A stretch of DNA of 61,107 nucleotides from Mycoplasmopsis mucosicanis (GCF_006546935.1 NZ_SMDN01000007.1:1-61107), one strand, 5' to 3'. Shown: positions 10,518 to 22,786, counted from the stretch's first letter. Numbers and translations: made by a program. Notes: generated by a model from the letters alone, not told the origin.

Positions 10518-10548
10518 AGTAAAAAAAAAATCGAGATAAACTCGATTT
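10518..10548 (-). terminator. pepA terminator
   Basis: AAATCGAG (10528-10535), loop of 5, CTCGATTT (10541-10548). Ten A residues on the left are the T run for minus-strand transcription. Confidence 0.85.
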
Positions 10549-10557
10549 ATATATTAA

Positions 10558-11931
<1,374 letters not shown>

Positions 11932-12031
11932 TATTTAATCTCCTTTTCAATATAAAATAAATTTTAGCACTATAACAATATAATAATTAATATTTAAGTT
12001 TTTTATTAATAACTTTTATATTAACGATTTT

Positions 12032-12068
12032 TTTACTAATATACACATTTTTGAGTACTTTAGGTAAA
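12032..12068 (+). repeat. Dispersed palindromic intergenic element, copy 2
   Basis: TTTACTAA and AGGTAAA ends around the TTTTTGAGTACTTT core. It lies between divergent pepA and the ECF gene. Confidence 0.8.
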
Positions 12069-12144
12069 AATATACTGGTTTATAAATAAATTATTTTTAC
12101 TGCTATGATAGCAAAATAATTAATAACTATATTATTCTAAATTG

Positions 12145-12150
12145 TATAAT
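12145..12150 (+). promoter_or_regulatory. -10 box of the ECF S-component gene, leaderless layout
   Basis: TATAAT ends 9 nt before the ATG at 12160; no Shine-Dalgarno site. Confidence 0.55.
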
Positions 12151-12159
12151 ACATATGTT

Positions 12160-13155
12160 ATGAATACACCACAAAACGACAAGGATTTTAGTACTTTTTC
12201 TAAATGATCTATTAGAAAAATTTCTTTTGTTGGAATATTGATTGCAATTTCGGTTGCATTCTTTTTGGTTGTTGTTCAATTTGCACCTTTTGCTGCACTA
12301 CCCTCACTCAAGATTTCAATAATAGGGCTTCCAATTAAAATAACTGGATTTATATTTGGTCCAGTTGTAGGTGGTTTTGTAGGTGCAATAGCTGAATTAC
12401 TTTCTTTTATGTTTGTACCAACCTATTTTAACCCTTTGTTTTTAACTGCAGCAATACTAGATGGAGTCATTCCTGGTATTATTTCATGATTATTTTTACG
12501 TTTAATAAGTTTCTTTTTTGGTGGTGATTTTAAAGATAGCATCTTTGAAGAAACACTTGCAAAAATGTTTAAAAAATTAGACAAACTTAAAAAGGAACCG
12601 ATTAAAAACGAGAACAAAATCATTGCTCTTGAAGACAAAATTATTAAAACTTACAGTAAAAAAGTAAAACATGAACAAAAAACAAAAGACAAATCAGGTC
12701 TTGCAACTATAAATATGTTTATTTGCATTGGAATACTTGTTTTGATTATGTTGCTTGTAGTCTATATCATTGGATTTAGAGTACCTGATTCTATTATTAA
12801 AGGTGGTGTTATTGCAAATCGATGAGCATTGCTTCTAGTTATGCTTTCTGGTTATTGTGCAATGCTTGGTTTTGTGGTTATTGCACGCTTTAAATTTAAA
12901 CCAAAATTGTACTTAATTATTATGCCTATAATTATTTTTTCAGCAGTTATTGAGCTTTTTAACGTTCCAATTCTTTCATTGGCTGATAAATATAGTATTG
13001 AAAAAACAGGTACGCAAGGGTCAATTCTTGTTTATATGTTCCAACACATAATAATAAGCCCTGTAAAAATCTGAGGTAATATGTTTATTATCTATTTTAC
13101 ATACAAGATTGTGGCACCTTTAATATACAAAAACCATAGTATTACATATCAATAA
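12160..13155 (+). CDS. ECF transporter substrate-binding (S) component, with a long charged insert
   Basis: 331 residues, integral membrane. The first three helices with GLPIKITGFIFGPVVGGFVGAIAELL are the pattern of ECF S components, which capture vitamins or other micronutrients and pair with EcfA/A'/T. The usual size is about 180-220 residues. Here a charged, lysine-rich helical insert (about 125-185) separates the N-terminal helices from about four C-terminal ones. The substrate cannot be assigned. No ATPase or EcfT gene is nearby, as is normal for group II ECF systems. Start set by the -10 box just upstream. Confidence 0.75.
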
Positions 13156-13194
13156 TATTTTTAATGTTTTCTATTCTTGTATTATCATTATAAC

Positions 13195-15330
13195 GTGAGA
13201 AAAATTAGGAGATTTATTCGTAAATTATTTATTGCTTCTGTACCAGCAGCAGTAATTTTTGCGTCTGCTTCATGTGATTTTTTATCAGCTCCAATCAATA
13301 ATGCTCTTGAAAATATCTTGCCACCTTCAACAAAAAAACCTAGTGAACCTGGCAAGAATGATGAAGACGATATACCAATTCCTCCAGTTGAAAATCCAGT
13401 TGAACCAGAACCCGGAAAAGATGACCTAGACACTGGTGGCAAAGAGACCAAAGAACCTCAACCTAGTTTACCTGACCAACACCAAAAAACTCCTGATCAA
13501 GTTCAACCTCCATCTAAAAAAGATGATAAAAAGAAATCACAAAATACTCAAAAACGTGTAAATCCGTCAAAAAATGATATAGATAAAGAACCTGATGTAG
13601 ATGAAAAAATTGATAATTCATTAAAAGACATAGGTAGAAAAAACTTCAATATTGATGCTCGAGGTTTTTCAACATCATCTAGATCTATAACATTATATGA
13701 AAGTCGTAAAAACAATGATATTTATGTTGATTTTGAAGAAATTGTTTCAAGATTAGATAGGATTTATGGTTCTGGTAGGCTCGATTCTGCTCAACAATCA
13801 TTTTGAAAAGTTTCATATGATCTAGGAAATAATACAAAACTTATCTTTGATGAATATAATGACAGAATTCAATTTAATTCTGATTCAGTATTCGCTTTAG
13901 CACCTGCAAATTATTTACCACCAAAAGAAAACTTTATTAAATTTCTTTTAAACAAAACACAAAGTTTTTCAGGTTATGAAGGTTTAAAATCATTTGATTT
14001 AAAGAAATATGATATGGACATTATTGTTGATAATGGAAAAGTTTATCTACCTTTAAGTATATTTAACCTAATTTTTGCGTCAAATAACTATTTCAATGTT
14101 GTCTACAACAATGATAAATTCAGCGCAATTGATTATGACAAGGTATCTGCATACAATAACTCACCACGTTATACAAGCGCATTTTATGACATTTTTGACA
14201 ATAATACAAGTTCAATTAGTAAAGTACAAACACCTACAAAACAGCAACGAATAAATAATTTTCATTATTTAGCTTTCTTATTTGATAATTTTTATGGTTT
14301 ATCACACAAACTATATAGCCAATTCAATGCAACAAATTTTTACGATTTTGCTTCAAAAACCGAACTGGAAGAAAAATTATTAAGCAGCAAACCAGAAGAT
14401 TATCGTAGAGCATATGAACTATTAATTTATTTTTATTTAAACGATTTGCACTCATCAATTGTAACTAAATCATTTTATGGATATAAATCAGCTTTACTCA
14501 GAACAAGACCAAAAATAAGAAGAGGAGCAATTAAAGACCCTGGTGATGCATTACTTTCAACGGTTCATAAAGAACATGCAAGAGTTTATAAATTATTGAA
14601 AGAAAAAAGACAATATTCAGCGCATCCTTTGTATCGTGACTTGAATTTAAATAACAAAATTACACATATTTATAAAGATACTGCTCGTATTGTGTTTGAT
14701 AGTTTTGAAGGGGATGGTTCAAGTAATATTGAAAATGGTCAATATGATTCATTTAACCTTATTCGTGCAGCACTAGAAAAAATAGCCACCGATGATAAAG
14801 AAAATAATGTAAAAAACATTGTTCTAGATATCTCACTCAATGGTGGTGGTTCAGTGCTTGCAATGCAACAAGTTTTAGGTTTTATTACTCAAAAACCAAT
14901 TGAAATTGTTTCGCATAATATTGCATCTCATGAATTTACATTGAACAAATACTCAGTTGATACAAATAAAGATGGCTTATTCAATGAAAAAGATTACATT
15001 ACAAAGTACAACTGATACGTATTAATTGGTCAAAACACCTTTAGTGCAGCCAACTTATTTGCGCACGTCGCTAAAAAACTGCCTAATGTAAAAGTAATTG
15101 GTCAAAAATCAGGTGGTGGTATGTTTGCAATATTGCCAACTGTACTACCGGATGGCACATTTATTTATCTATCAGGACCAAATGGTTTTAGTGCATACAA
15201 TGGCAAAAATATTCATTCCATCAACGACATTGATTACACTGAAAATGGTGTTGAACCAGACTATAAATTGGCTTATGATCATTTCTATGAACACAATTTA
15301 TTGGATTATTTGGACAAAAATGCAAAATAG
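13195..15330 (+). CDS. Lipoprotein with S41-family (tail-specific type) peptidase domain, copy A
   Basis: 711 residues. Signal peptide with lipobox ending ASASC (about residue 27), then a proline- and acid-rich linker (about 40-150), then a conserved body shared with the next gene. Near the C-terminus come LDISLNGGGS (oxyanion/substrate loop), GQNTFSAANLF with the likely nucleophile Ser617, and the basic residue in GQKSGGGMF, as in S41 serine peptidases. It probably cleaves proteins at the cell surface; targets are unknown. GTG 13195 is preferred to TTG 13177 because a TATTAT box (13180-13185) ends 9 nt upstream. Forms a tandem pair with 15357-17174. Confidence 0.8.
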
Positions 15331-15356
15331 AAGCATCTAATTATATAATTTACATA

Positions 15357-17174
15357 ATGGCTAAGAAATATATCAGAAATTTAATATTACCATCAACTCT
15401 TATAGTTGGTGCTTTTAGTTTATCCTCTTGTTCACTTTTTGAACTTGAATTACCTTCATCAAATAGCACAAATGTACATCCAAACCTGTTTTTTGATGGT
15501 TGAAAACCATCTAAAAACATTTCAAATTCTTATGTAGTTAAGCCAAATAAAATTAGAGTTTTCAAACACACGCTCAATGGTGTAAATTATGTAAGTCTTA
15601 ATGAGATGGTCAATAAATTTAAAGGTTTTTTTGACCTTCGTTCAGTTTATAGCAAAATTGATTCAAAAGACAATACCTTTGAGTTGCATACTAGAAATGG
15701 ACTTATAATTTTTGATCCTATCGACGAAAAAGTCTATTTTAATAGTTCAGCTGCATTTAGTTTTCTTAAACCGCAATCAAATTTTAATTTTACTGATTAT
15801 CTAAAATATACAGACAGCAATGCTCACTCATTGAAAAATAAAAATGAGAAAATTAGTACTTTTGACCTAAGCAAATATGATATGGAGCTGCTCTTAGTCG
15901 ATAATGAATTATTTTTACCGCTTAGCTTGTTTAATTTGATGTTTGCTTCTACTAGTTATTACAATTTTTATTATGATGGCGAGCAAATTGTTGGTGCAGA
16001 TTATGAACAAAGTGCAAGTAGAAAAAACCCAATTCTTTCTAGTTTTTATGGTAAAACAAAAAAAGTAGAAAAACAAAGTAGAATAAACAATTTTAATCAT
16101 TTAGCATTCTTATTCGATCATTATTATGGACTTGCTCAACGTAAGTACCGTGAAAAAAATGCTGCAAATTTTGCTGAATATACTGAAAAAATAGGTGTTA
16201 AAGATAAACTTTTATCAACAAATCCAAATGAATACCTAGATGGTTATGACGAACTTGTTTATAAAAACCTTAACGAGTTGCACTCTCGTATAAATTTATA
16301 TTCTTATGATGCACCGACCTCGCTTACTGAAAAACATAAAGGAGCAAGAGGACTTTCTCCAAAAGCTAGAGATTTTGCATCTGTTCACAAATTATTAGAA
16401 GAGCAACGTAGTAATATAAGTTTTGATGGTCGCAATTATAAAGATTATTTAACTCATATTGAAACACCTGATGGAAAGACAGCTCGCATAATTTTTGATG
16501 AATTTAAAAGTGGAACAATAGACGAAAATAATTCTAATGAGGCTTGAAGATATGACACATATTGACTGCTAGATAGAGCAATTAAATCACTTCAACAAAG
16601 AGACTCGGGCCATAAAATAAAAAACATAATTTTGGATATCTCGCTCAATGGTGGCGGTTCAACTATAGCATTGCAAAAAGCATTAGGTTTTTTATCAAAC
16701 AATAAAATAAATCTTTGAACTCAAGATACTTTAGACAAAACTTATGACGAAGTCAAGTTTAAAGTTGATACAAATCAAGATAATAGATATAACGATGATG
16801 ATGGATATGGTCAATACAACTGGTTTGTGTTGACTGGAATAAACACATTCAGTGCAGCCAACTTATTCGCTCATATTGCAAAACAAGACCGCCTTGCAAC
16901 AATAATTGGTCAAAAATCGGGTGGTGGTATGTTTGCAGTTTTACCTACTGTTTTACCTGATGGCACCAATCTAGATATTTCTGGAATAACCGCATTTAGT
17001 GGAAAAGCTAATAAAATTGTAGAATCTCAAGAAGACTTACCAATCACTGAAGATGGCGTTGATGTTGATTATGAGTTAGACTATCAAGATTTTTATAACG
17101 ATAATCTCTATGAATTAATTGACAAAATTAATAAAGAAAAAGCTAAAGACGAAGGTCCGAGCTTTAGTTATTAA
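15357..17174 (+). CDS. Lipoprotein with S41-family peptidase domain, copy B
   Basis: 605 residues, paralogue of the preceding gene but without its proline-rich linker. Lipobox LSLSSC at the end of a short signal peptide. The shared body includes SKYDMELLLVDNELFLPLSL, LDISLNGGGS, the likely nucleophile Ser499 in NTFSAANLF, and GQKSGGGMF. The C-terminus is nearly the same as in copy A, showing a tandem duplication. A TATAAT box (15344-15349) ends 7 nt before the ATG, so it has its own leaderless transcript. Extracellular protease anchored in the membrane; substrate unknown. Confidence 0.8.
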
Positions 17175-17208
17175 ATATTAATTTTTACAAACAAAAGGAG
17201 TAAAAAAA

Positions 17209-18537
17209 ATGGAAAAAGATAAAATTATTTGCCCTAATTGCAAACAAAGTTTTGAGATAACTTCTCAAAACTATCAAACAATATTGAGTCAGATTTCTGA
17301 AAACGAGATAGAAAAAAGAGTTGCTGAAAAAGTTGAAGCGAACAAAACCATTGCTAAACTTGCAAAAGAAAATGAAATAGCTAAAATAGAATCAAAACTC
17401 AACGATGAAATTTCTAAATTGAAACATGAATTGGAAGCTTCTAAAAAAGAGAATTCTATTGAACTAAAAGACAAAATAGCTCTTGAACGTGAACAAAGTA
17501 GCAAACATATAGAAAAGTTAAATCGTGAGATTTTTGAGTTAGAAAATAAATTAAAACTCGAGGAAACTCAAAAGAAAACTGACTTAAAAAACAAAGAACT
17601 ATCTTTAAAAAACGAATACGAGCAAAAAATTAAAGATCTTGAACTTAAAAACTCAGCTTTACTCAACGATATTAGTGAAGCAAAAAATTCTAAAGATAAA
17701 GAAATAACTGAAATCAAAAATAATAATGATTTCATTATTAAGCAAAAAGATGAGGAAATAAAACAACTTAAAGATTATCGCTTTCATATGAATTCAAAAT
17801 TGCTAGGTGAGTCACTTGAGCAACATTGTCTCAAAATGTTCAATACAACTCTTAAAATGGCCTTGCCTAATGCAACATTTGAAAAAGATAATGATTCTTC
17901 AGAAGGCTCAAAAGGTGATTTTATCTACCGTGAAAGTGATGATCATGGAAACGAATTAATTTCGATTATGTTTGAAATGAAGAATCAATCTGATTCTAAG
18001 TATGCAAACACCAAAAATGAAAAGTACTATGAAAAAGCTCATAAAGATCGTATTAGTAAAAAATGTGAGTATGCTGTAATTGTTTCAACACTTGAACCTG
18101 AAAATGATATGTTTAACGGCATTTATGATGCTTCTGATAAAAATAGACCAAATCTTTATGTAATTCGACCTGATCAATTTATTAATTTCATTAATATTTT
18201 TAGAAAAAATGCGCTAAAAACAAAAGAAGAAAAATACCAGTTAGCAGTATTGAAAAACGAAAAAGAAAATAGTGCTTACCAATTTACAAAATTCGAAGAA
18301 AGATTGAATAAATATAAAGATTCAGTTGATAAAAAAGCACAAAAAGCATCTAAATTTTTTGAAGACGCAATTAATGATATTGATGCTGCAATTAAGAAAA
18401 TGCAAAAAACAAGAGATGATTTAGTTAGTGTTCGCGATAATATCCAAAAAATTAATTCTGAAACAGATGATTTGAGTGTAAAAAAATTAACTCACGGGCT
18501 TCCTGAAGTAAGAGAAGAAATTGAAAAAAACGCATAA
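17209..18537 (+). CDS. DUF2130 protein: zinc-ribbon-like start, long coiled coil, nuclease-like C-terminal domain
   Basis: 442 residues. The N-terminus has a CPNC pair (residues 6-9, IICPNCKQSFE). A coiled coil rich in E/K/L runs from about 40 to 195. From about 200 comes the DUF2130 domain (LLGESLEQHCLKMFNT, SKGDFIYRE, ISIMFEMKNQ). The GDF...FEMK spacing fits the D-ExK core of restriction-like nucleases, a resemblance and not a proof. RmuC-like architecture is an alternative description. AAAGGAG is 8 nt upstream of the ATG. Monocistronic with a terminator after it. Cellular role unknown; a DNA-end or genome-maintenance role is my inference. Confidence 0.75.
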   Translation: MEKDKIICPNCKQSFEITSQNYQTILSQISENEIEKRVAEKVEANKTIAKLAKENEIAKIESKLNDEISKLKHELEASKKENSIELKDKIALEREQSSKHIEKLNREIFELENKLKLEETQKKTDLKNKELSLKNEYEQKIKDLELKNSALLNDISEAKNSKDKEITEIKNNNDFIIKQKDEEIKQLKDYRFHMNSKLLGESLEQHCLKMFNTTLKMALPNATFEKDNDSSEGSKGDFIYRESDDHGNELISIMFEMKNQSDSKYANTKNEKYYEKAHKDRISKKCEYAVIVSTLEPENDMFNGIYDASDKNRPNLYVIRPDQFINFINIFRKNALKTKEEKYQLAVLKNEKENSAYQFTKFEERLNKYKDSVDKKAQKASKFFEDAINDIDAAIKKMQKTRDDLVSVRDNIQKINSETDDLSVKKLTHGLPEVREEIEKNA

Positions 18538-18572
18538 TTTGTACAAATTTATGTACAAAAAAGCGTTTTTTT
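18525..18572 (+). terminator. Nested terminator of the DUF2130 gene
   Basis: AAAAAACGC (18525-18533) pairs with GCGTTTTTT (18563-18571). Inside is a second stem, TTTGTACA (18538-18545) with TGTACAAA (18552-18559). The outer stem starts inside the coding end. Confidence 0.7.
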
Positions 18573-18620
18573 GTTTTTTAGCAAAAAAATAAAAAAATTG
18601 TGTATTTTGAAATTTGCCTA

Positions 18621-18794
18621 TATAATAGTAGTGATGCATTCCCGATGTGAATGATTACGAATTCCACAGGATTCGTTGCTCAAGAGTATATTTGCTCCCT
18701 TCTTAAAAATAATTGAATAAGCCTTATGCGTGATGCTTATTTTCTTTACTTATCTTATATGTTAATCACTAAAGATGCTTATGCATCTTTTTTT
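18621..18794 (+). ncRNA. Probable structured small RNA of unknown family
   Basis: A TATAAT box (18621-18626) predicts a start near 18632. The end is a strong terminator, AAGATGC-TTAT-GCATCTT with seven T (18772-18794). Between them GTGAT (18631-18635) can pair with ATCAC (18765-18769) to close the molecule, enclosing hairpins ACGAAT/ATTCGT (18657-18675) and AATAAGC/GCTTATT (18716-18742). No ORF of useful length fits. The next gene, rlmD, has its own -10 box after the terminator, so this is likely an independent transcript of about 160 nt and not a leader. It lacks the tetraloop region of SRP RNA, RNase P motifs and a tmRNA tag. Confidence 0.6.
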
Positions 18795-18795
18795 A

Positions 18796-18801
18796 TATAA
18801 T
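18796..18801 (+). promoter_or_regulatory. -10 box of rlmD, leaderless layout
   Basis: TATAAT immediately follows the T run of the small-RNA terminator and ends 7 nt before the ATG at 18809. Confidence 0.6.
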
Positions 18802-18808
18802 TTAGTGC

Positions 18809-20140
18809 ATGAATATTGATAAAAAAATATGTAAAAATGGACACAAACTAAATAATGTTAAAGCGACTGCATTCAGTTATGAGGGTTATGGAATTATTCA
18901 ATATGACAATTACAAGATATTCGTAGAAAATTTACTTATTGATGAGGTTGCTGATATAGAGATTAAGAAGGCAAACAATAATTATGCCTTTGCTAAAGTG
19001 CTAAAATATCACAAATATTCACCAATGCGTATTGAAACCAAAAATAATGAATTACTTGCTTCAGGTGCAGCACCACTTTCAATGATTTCATATGATGACC
19101 AACTAAAACTCAAACAAGAAATAATTAACTATTACTTTAAACGCAATTTGAATTATGAAGAAATAAAGCCAATTTTATCTAGTCATGAAGCATGAAATTA
19201 TCGTAATAAATTGACTGTATTCGTTAAGTTCAAAGAAAGAATTGTTATTGGATTATTTGAGAAAAACACTCATAATATTATTGAACAATCTTCATATGAT
19301 CTTGCTTGCAAAGAAATAAATGACATTTTACAATGAATTAGTTCCAATATTAATAATTACAAATTAATGCTTAAATACGCCAAATTTATCAAAAGCATAA
19401 CAATTCGTCATTCAAAAAGCAAAAATGAATCATTGATCATTTTTAATATTTCTCAAAAATTTACTTTTGATATGGAATTTGTACGCGACTTAACTCTTAA
19501 ATTTAAAAATGTGGTTAATATAATACTGAATAATGAAAGCATAATATCTAAAGAACAACATTTTAGTAAGTTTTTAAACGCAAAAACAACTATTACTGAG
19601 AAAATAGACAACGATGAACTTGTGTTAAATTGAAACAGTTTTTTTCAAGTAAATTCTGCACAAACAAATAATTTATACAATTTGTTAATCGATAACTTAA
19701 ATCTAACAGGCAATGAAACAATAGTCGATGCATATTGTGGTGTTGGTTCTATAAGTTTAAAATTAGCAAAAAAGGCTAAAAAAGTATATGGTCTTGAAAT
19801 TATTCCTGAAGCAGTTGAAAATGCCGAAATTAATTGCTCAAATTATATAAATACAGTATTTTTTGCTGGTGATGTGTTAAAAACCATTGATAAGATAACT
19901 GACAAAATCGACATTATTGTAGTTGATCCACCTCGAAGCGGCAATGACAAAGAATTTTTGGAAAAAATTCTTAATATAGGAGCTAGAAAAATCGGCTATG
20001 TTTCATGTAATTTTCATACATTAATTAGAGATATTCATTTAATAATGACAAAAGGTTACAAGATTAAATTTGTTCAACCTTGTGACATGTTTCCACAAAC
20101 TTACCACATTGAAACAGTTGTTGTACTCGAAAAAGAATAG
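18809..20140 (+). CDS. rlmD: 23S rRNA (uracil-5-)-methyltransferase, RumA/TrmA family
   Basis: 443 residues through three TGA (Trp) codons. An N-terminal TRAM-like beta barrel (AFSYEGYGIIQYDNYKIFV), then the SAM-dependent methyltransferase domain with DAYCGVGSISLKLAKKA, VVDPPRSG, the catalytic Cys in VSCNFHTLIRD (about 400) and QPCDMFPQTYHIETV. The enzyme adds the C5 methyl group to a uridine of 23S rRNA (or tRNA in TrmFO-lacking cells). The exact target, U747 or U1939 type, is not determined. The 4Fe-4S cysteine cluster of RumA is not obvious. Confidence 0.88.
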
Positions 20141-20144
20141 CATT

Positions 20145-20178
20145 TTTCCCTAAGGTACTCAAAAACGTGTATAAAAAT
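20145..20178 (-). repeat. Dispersed palindromic intergenic element, partial copy
   Basis: The GTACTCAAAAACGTGTATA core is kept in reverse orientation; the TTGGTAAA end is replaced. It sits between convergent rlmD and the HAD gene. Confidence 0.6.
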
Positions 20179-20209
20179 CAAAATGAGATATCAACTCACT
20201 TTGATTTTT
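20173..20209. terminator. Bidirectional terminator of rlmD and the convergent HAD gene
   Basis: AAATCAAAaTGAG and CTCAcTTTGATTT form a long stem with one mismatch, bordered by A and T runs. Confidence 0.75.
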
Positions 20210-21022
20210 TTATTCAAAAAAGTACTCAATTGTTTTGGCCAATCCGCCTTTTTTATACGAAAAAGGACTTATATAATTAGCTATTTTTTTGAAGTCATTA
20301 GTTGCATTATTGAGCGCTATAACATGACCAACCTTTCCAACAGTAGTTGAATCATTCATTGTGTCTCCAATATGAACACAGTTTTTAGCATCAACTCCAC
20401 GATAAGTTGCATAAAGAATTTCTGCATCACCCTTTGATGAATTATAGTTTGTAACTTCTATAAACTGTTGTTTATGGTTTCTAGAAAATGCTATATTCAA
20501 TTCATCACCAAACTCATTTAAAAGTTCATTGAAAAATCTGTGTGTTTTAGATCGCAATGGAGTTGTAAAAATAAATTTAAATACATCAAAATTAAGATTT
20601 ATTTCATTGATTTTATTTATTTTTCCTTTACGTTTTCAGATTATCAATTTGAGCAAAGGATTATTGGTGTAAGTGTGATTATTGAAGTCAGAGTTTGCAA
20701 TAGTTGTCATCTTGTACTTTTTGACCAATTCACTGATTTTTGAGTACTTTTGAGATGGAATTGGTGAAGATAATATCTCTTTATTATCAATAAAAACTTT
20801 TGCTCCATTTCAAGCAATTAGGTTGCCAACAGAATTTAGTTTTTCTAATATTGCCTTAGTTTTTTGACTATAAGCACGACCTGTTGATACAACAACTTCA
20901 ATACCTTTTTGAGTAAGTCTGTTTATTGCTGCTATATTTTGCTGACTAATTAGATTTTTTTTGTCATCTAATGTAGTGCCATCAAGGTCGATAAAAACTA
21001 TTTTTACATCTTTTATTTTCAT
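20210..21022 (-). CDS. HAD-superfamily Cof-type phosphatase, second copy
   Basis: 270 residues, intact when two TGA codons are read as Trp. Motif I FIDLDGTTLDD (about 10-20), motif II VVSTGRAYS, a cap domain in the middle, then KGDAEIL and motif IV HIGDTMNDSTTVG near the C-terminus, followed by the typical NAT..FK..A.YI.. ending of Cof proteins. Probable sugar-phosphate or nucleotide phosphatase. It is a divergent paralogue of 2983-3810. The TATAAT box (21029-21034) ends 6 nt before the ATG and lies within an inverted repeat. Confidence 0.88.
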
Positions 21023-21044
21023 TCTTTAATTATATAAAAGAATG
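21020..21044. promoter_or_regulatory. Inverted repeat spanning the HAD-gene promoter and start
   Basis: CATTCTTT (21020-21027) and AAAGAATG (21037-21044) flank the -10 box (21029-21034), and the left arm includes the start codon. It could be an operator or a start-site hairpin. Confidence 0.4.
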
Positions 21045-21045
21045 A

Positions 21046-21435
21046 TTATTTTGCTTCTAATGTATATTCGTGTGTGTATGTATTGTCTTGATTGTATGCA
21101 ATGAATTTAATGACCAATTTGCTTTTTGTCTTGAATTCATAGTCAAAATCAATCTTTTCAACATTACTTTGTAAACTTGAAACAACATATTTATAGACTG
21201 CGGTAAATATATTTTTGTCAAACACTGGTTTACCATCTTCAATTTGTATATATTCATAGAATTGAGAACTAGATATTGAGGGGAAAATGTTTTCATTATT
21301 AATAGCATCGTGTGTTGCTTTTTTTTCAATATTTGAATTACTTTTTCGTGTTGCTGCAATGACTGCAATTGGTGCAACAACACTAGCAACAGCAGCTACA
21401 CTAAATATTGGTATTAATATTTTTTTCTTCTTCAT
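21046..21435 (-). CDS. Small exported or membrane-anchored protein, unknown
   Basis: 129 residues. MKKKK start and one hydrophobic segment (about 6-28, ILIPIFSVAAVASVVAPIAV), then a soluble extracellular part. No Cys at the lipobox position, so it is a signal-anchor or cleaved secreted protein and not a lipoprotein. It overlaps the end of the upstream gene by 35 nt and has no clear ribosome binding site, which suggests translational coupling. No family recognised. Confidence 0.6.
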   Translation of the reverse strand: MKKKKILIPIFSVAAVASVVAPIAVIAATRKSNSNIEKKATHDAINNENIFPSISSSQFYEYIQIEDGKPVFDKNIFTAVYKYVVSSLQSNVEKIDFDYEFKTKSKLVIKFIAYNQDNTYTHEYTLEAK

Positions 21436-22786
21436 TTAACTTGAATTTCAAAAAGTAATCTAGGTCTACTTCTTTTTCCTTGAGAAGTGCTTCAATATCG
21501 TTTTGTTTCATACTATATTTTAGAGGTTGTTTCAGTATTCCCTTGCAGTGTATTGTCATTTTAATTTCACCATTAAGCGGATCTAATTTCTTTGATTTGA
21601 TGTCTTCTACATTCTGTATATAAACCTTATAATAGTCTGCTAACTTACCAAAACCACCATTGTCGAATGCATATGTATAACTAGTTTTCAATTTTCCTTT
21701 AAAACCATACGGGATCATTAAACCTTTTTTGTTATAGTCATCACCTTCAACAATAGTTTTATGTTTATAGTCATATTTTGTTGGTTTTTCGTATAAAAAT
21801 ATTCTTTTTTCAGTACCTGAAGAATAAATATATTCAATATTTTTATTGTATATTGAACTGCGATCCTTGAGATTTTTTCATTGCTCACCTTTAAATTCCA
21901 AAATATTATAGTCAGACAAAGATTGATTCTTATTCATAACCGTTCTTGTTAAATCATCATTTAATTGAATATCATGATGATTATTTTTGTTTAAGCGATA
22001 AGGATTTTCACTGTCAATTTTTACTTCTGCAATTTTAGTTTTTGGTTCATAGGCTAATTTTTCAAACGAAATTTTATTTTTTAAATAAAATTTCTCTTTT
22101 TTTAAGACACTTCCATATCTTTCACCAAAACTAAATGAGTAAATTTCAGGAATGTCTATTTCCACACTTCCATCATTAACCTGAACATATTCTTCTTTCT
22201 TTTCATTTGGACGTATTTTTAATTCTCATACTGAACTGTCTTTATAGTCGTATGAACTTTGAAAAACAATGGATTGAATGTCCTTGAATTTAAGGCCTAA
22301 TTGATCAGAAGACACATTTAAATGAACTAATTTATATACTGATGCTCTTGAAAATTCACTCATATTGAATGGTGGATATTTTGAAAAGTCAAAAATACTT
22401 TCACTCCTCAAAAGACTCCTTAAATCATATATTCTGGTTGAAGTATTTATCATTTTGCTATCTACAGGAAGATTATTTATTGATAAGAATGGCTTATCGT
22501 CCTTATGAAGTTTGTTATTTCTGTTATCATCTGGTGCTGCAAAAATTACTGTGATATAGAATCTATCTTTATTGAAAAATCTGCGGATTAATATTTTTCC
22601 TCTTATACCATAAAGCGGAAAGTCATAAAGTTTATCAGGGTTTGGTCCTGCGCCAAATAGCAGTGGATTGGTTATTGATACATCTTGAGATTTGTTATTT
22701 ACTTCGAATTTATATGGGTCAACTACCACTTTGTTAACTACTTTTTGTTCAACCGGGGGTTGAGGCGGACTAGTTAAGATAAAAAT
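21401..22786 (-). CDS. Unknown protein following the MG284-family gene; start uncertain
   Basis: A 1.39-kb open frame (about 461 residues) continuous through TGA (Trp) codons. No motif or family is recognised; it is rich in charged residues and aromatic beta-like stretches, with a proline-rich start (TSPPQPPVEQK). There is no in-frame ATG after the TAG at 22799-22801. The best candidate start is ATT at 22786 (MFILTSPPQ...), 7 nt after a perfect GGAG; GTG at 22729 is the alternative. The start overlaps the last codons of the MG284-family gene by 17 nt, so coupling is likely. Confidence 0.6.

Noticed and set aside
13177..13194. TTG start six codons upstream of the first S41 lipoprotein
   Set aside because: It would place the -10 box inside the gene; GTG 13195 gives a normal lipoprotein signal peptide.
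18621..18794. Identification of the small RNA as SRP RNA, tmRNA or RNase P RNA
   Set aside because: The conserved GGAAG/AGCAG tetraloop region, tag reading frame and RNase P core were looked for and not found.
18621..18809. Reading the structured RNA as a riboswitch for rlmD
   Set aside because: rlmD has its own -10 box between the terminator and its ATG, so the RNA is not part of its message.
20730..20760. TTTTTGAGTACTTTTGAG resembles the dispersed element
   Set aside because: It lies inside the intact HAD gene (codes KYSKIS), lacks both terminal repeats, and is explained by codon content.
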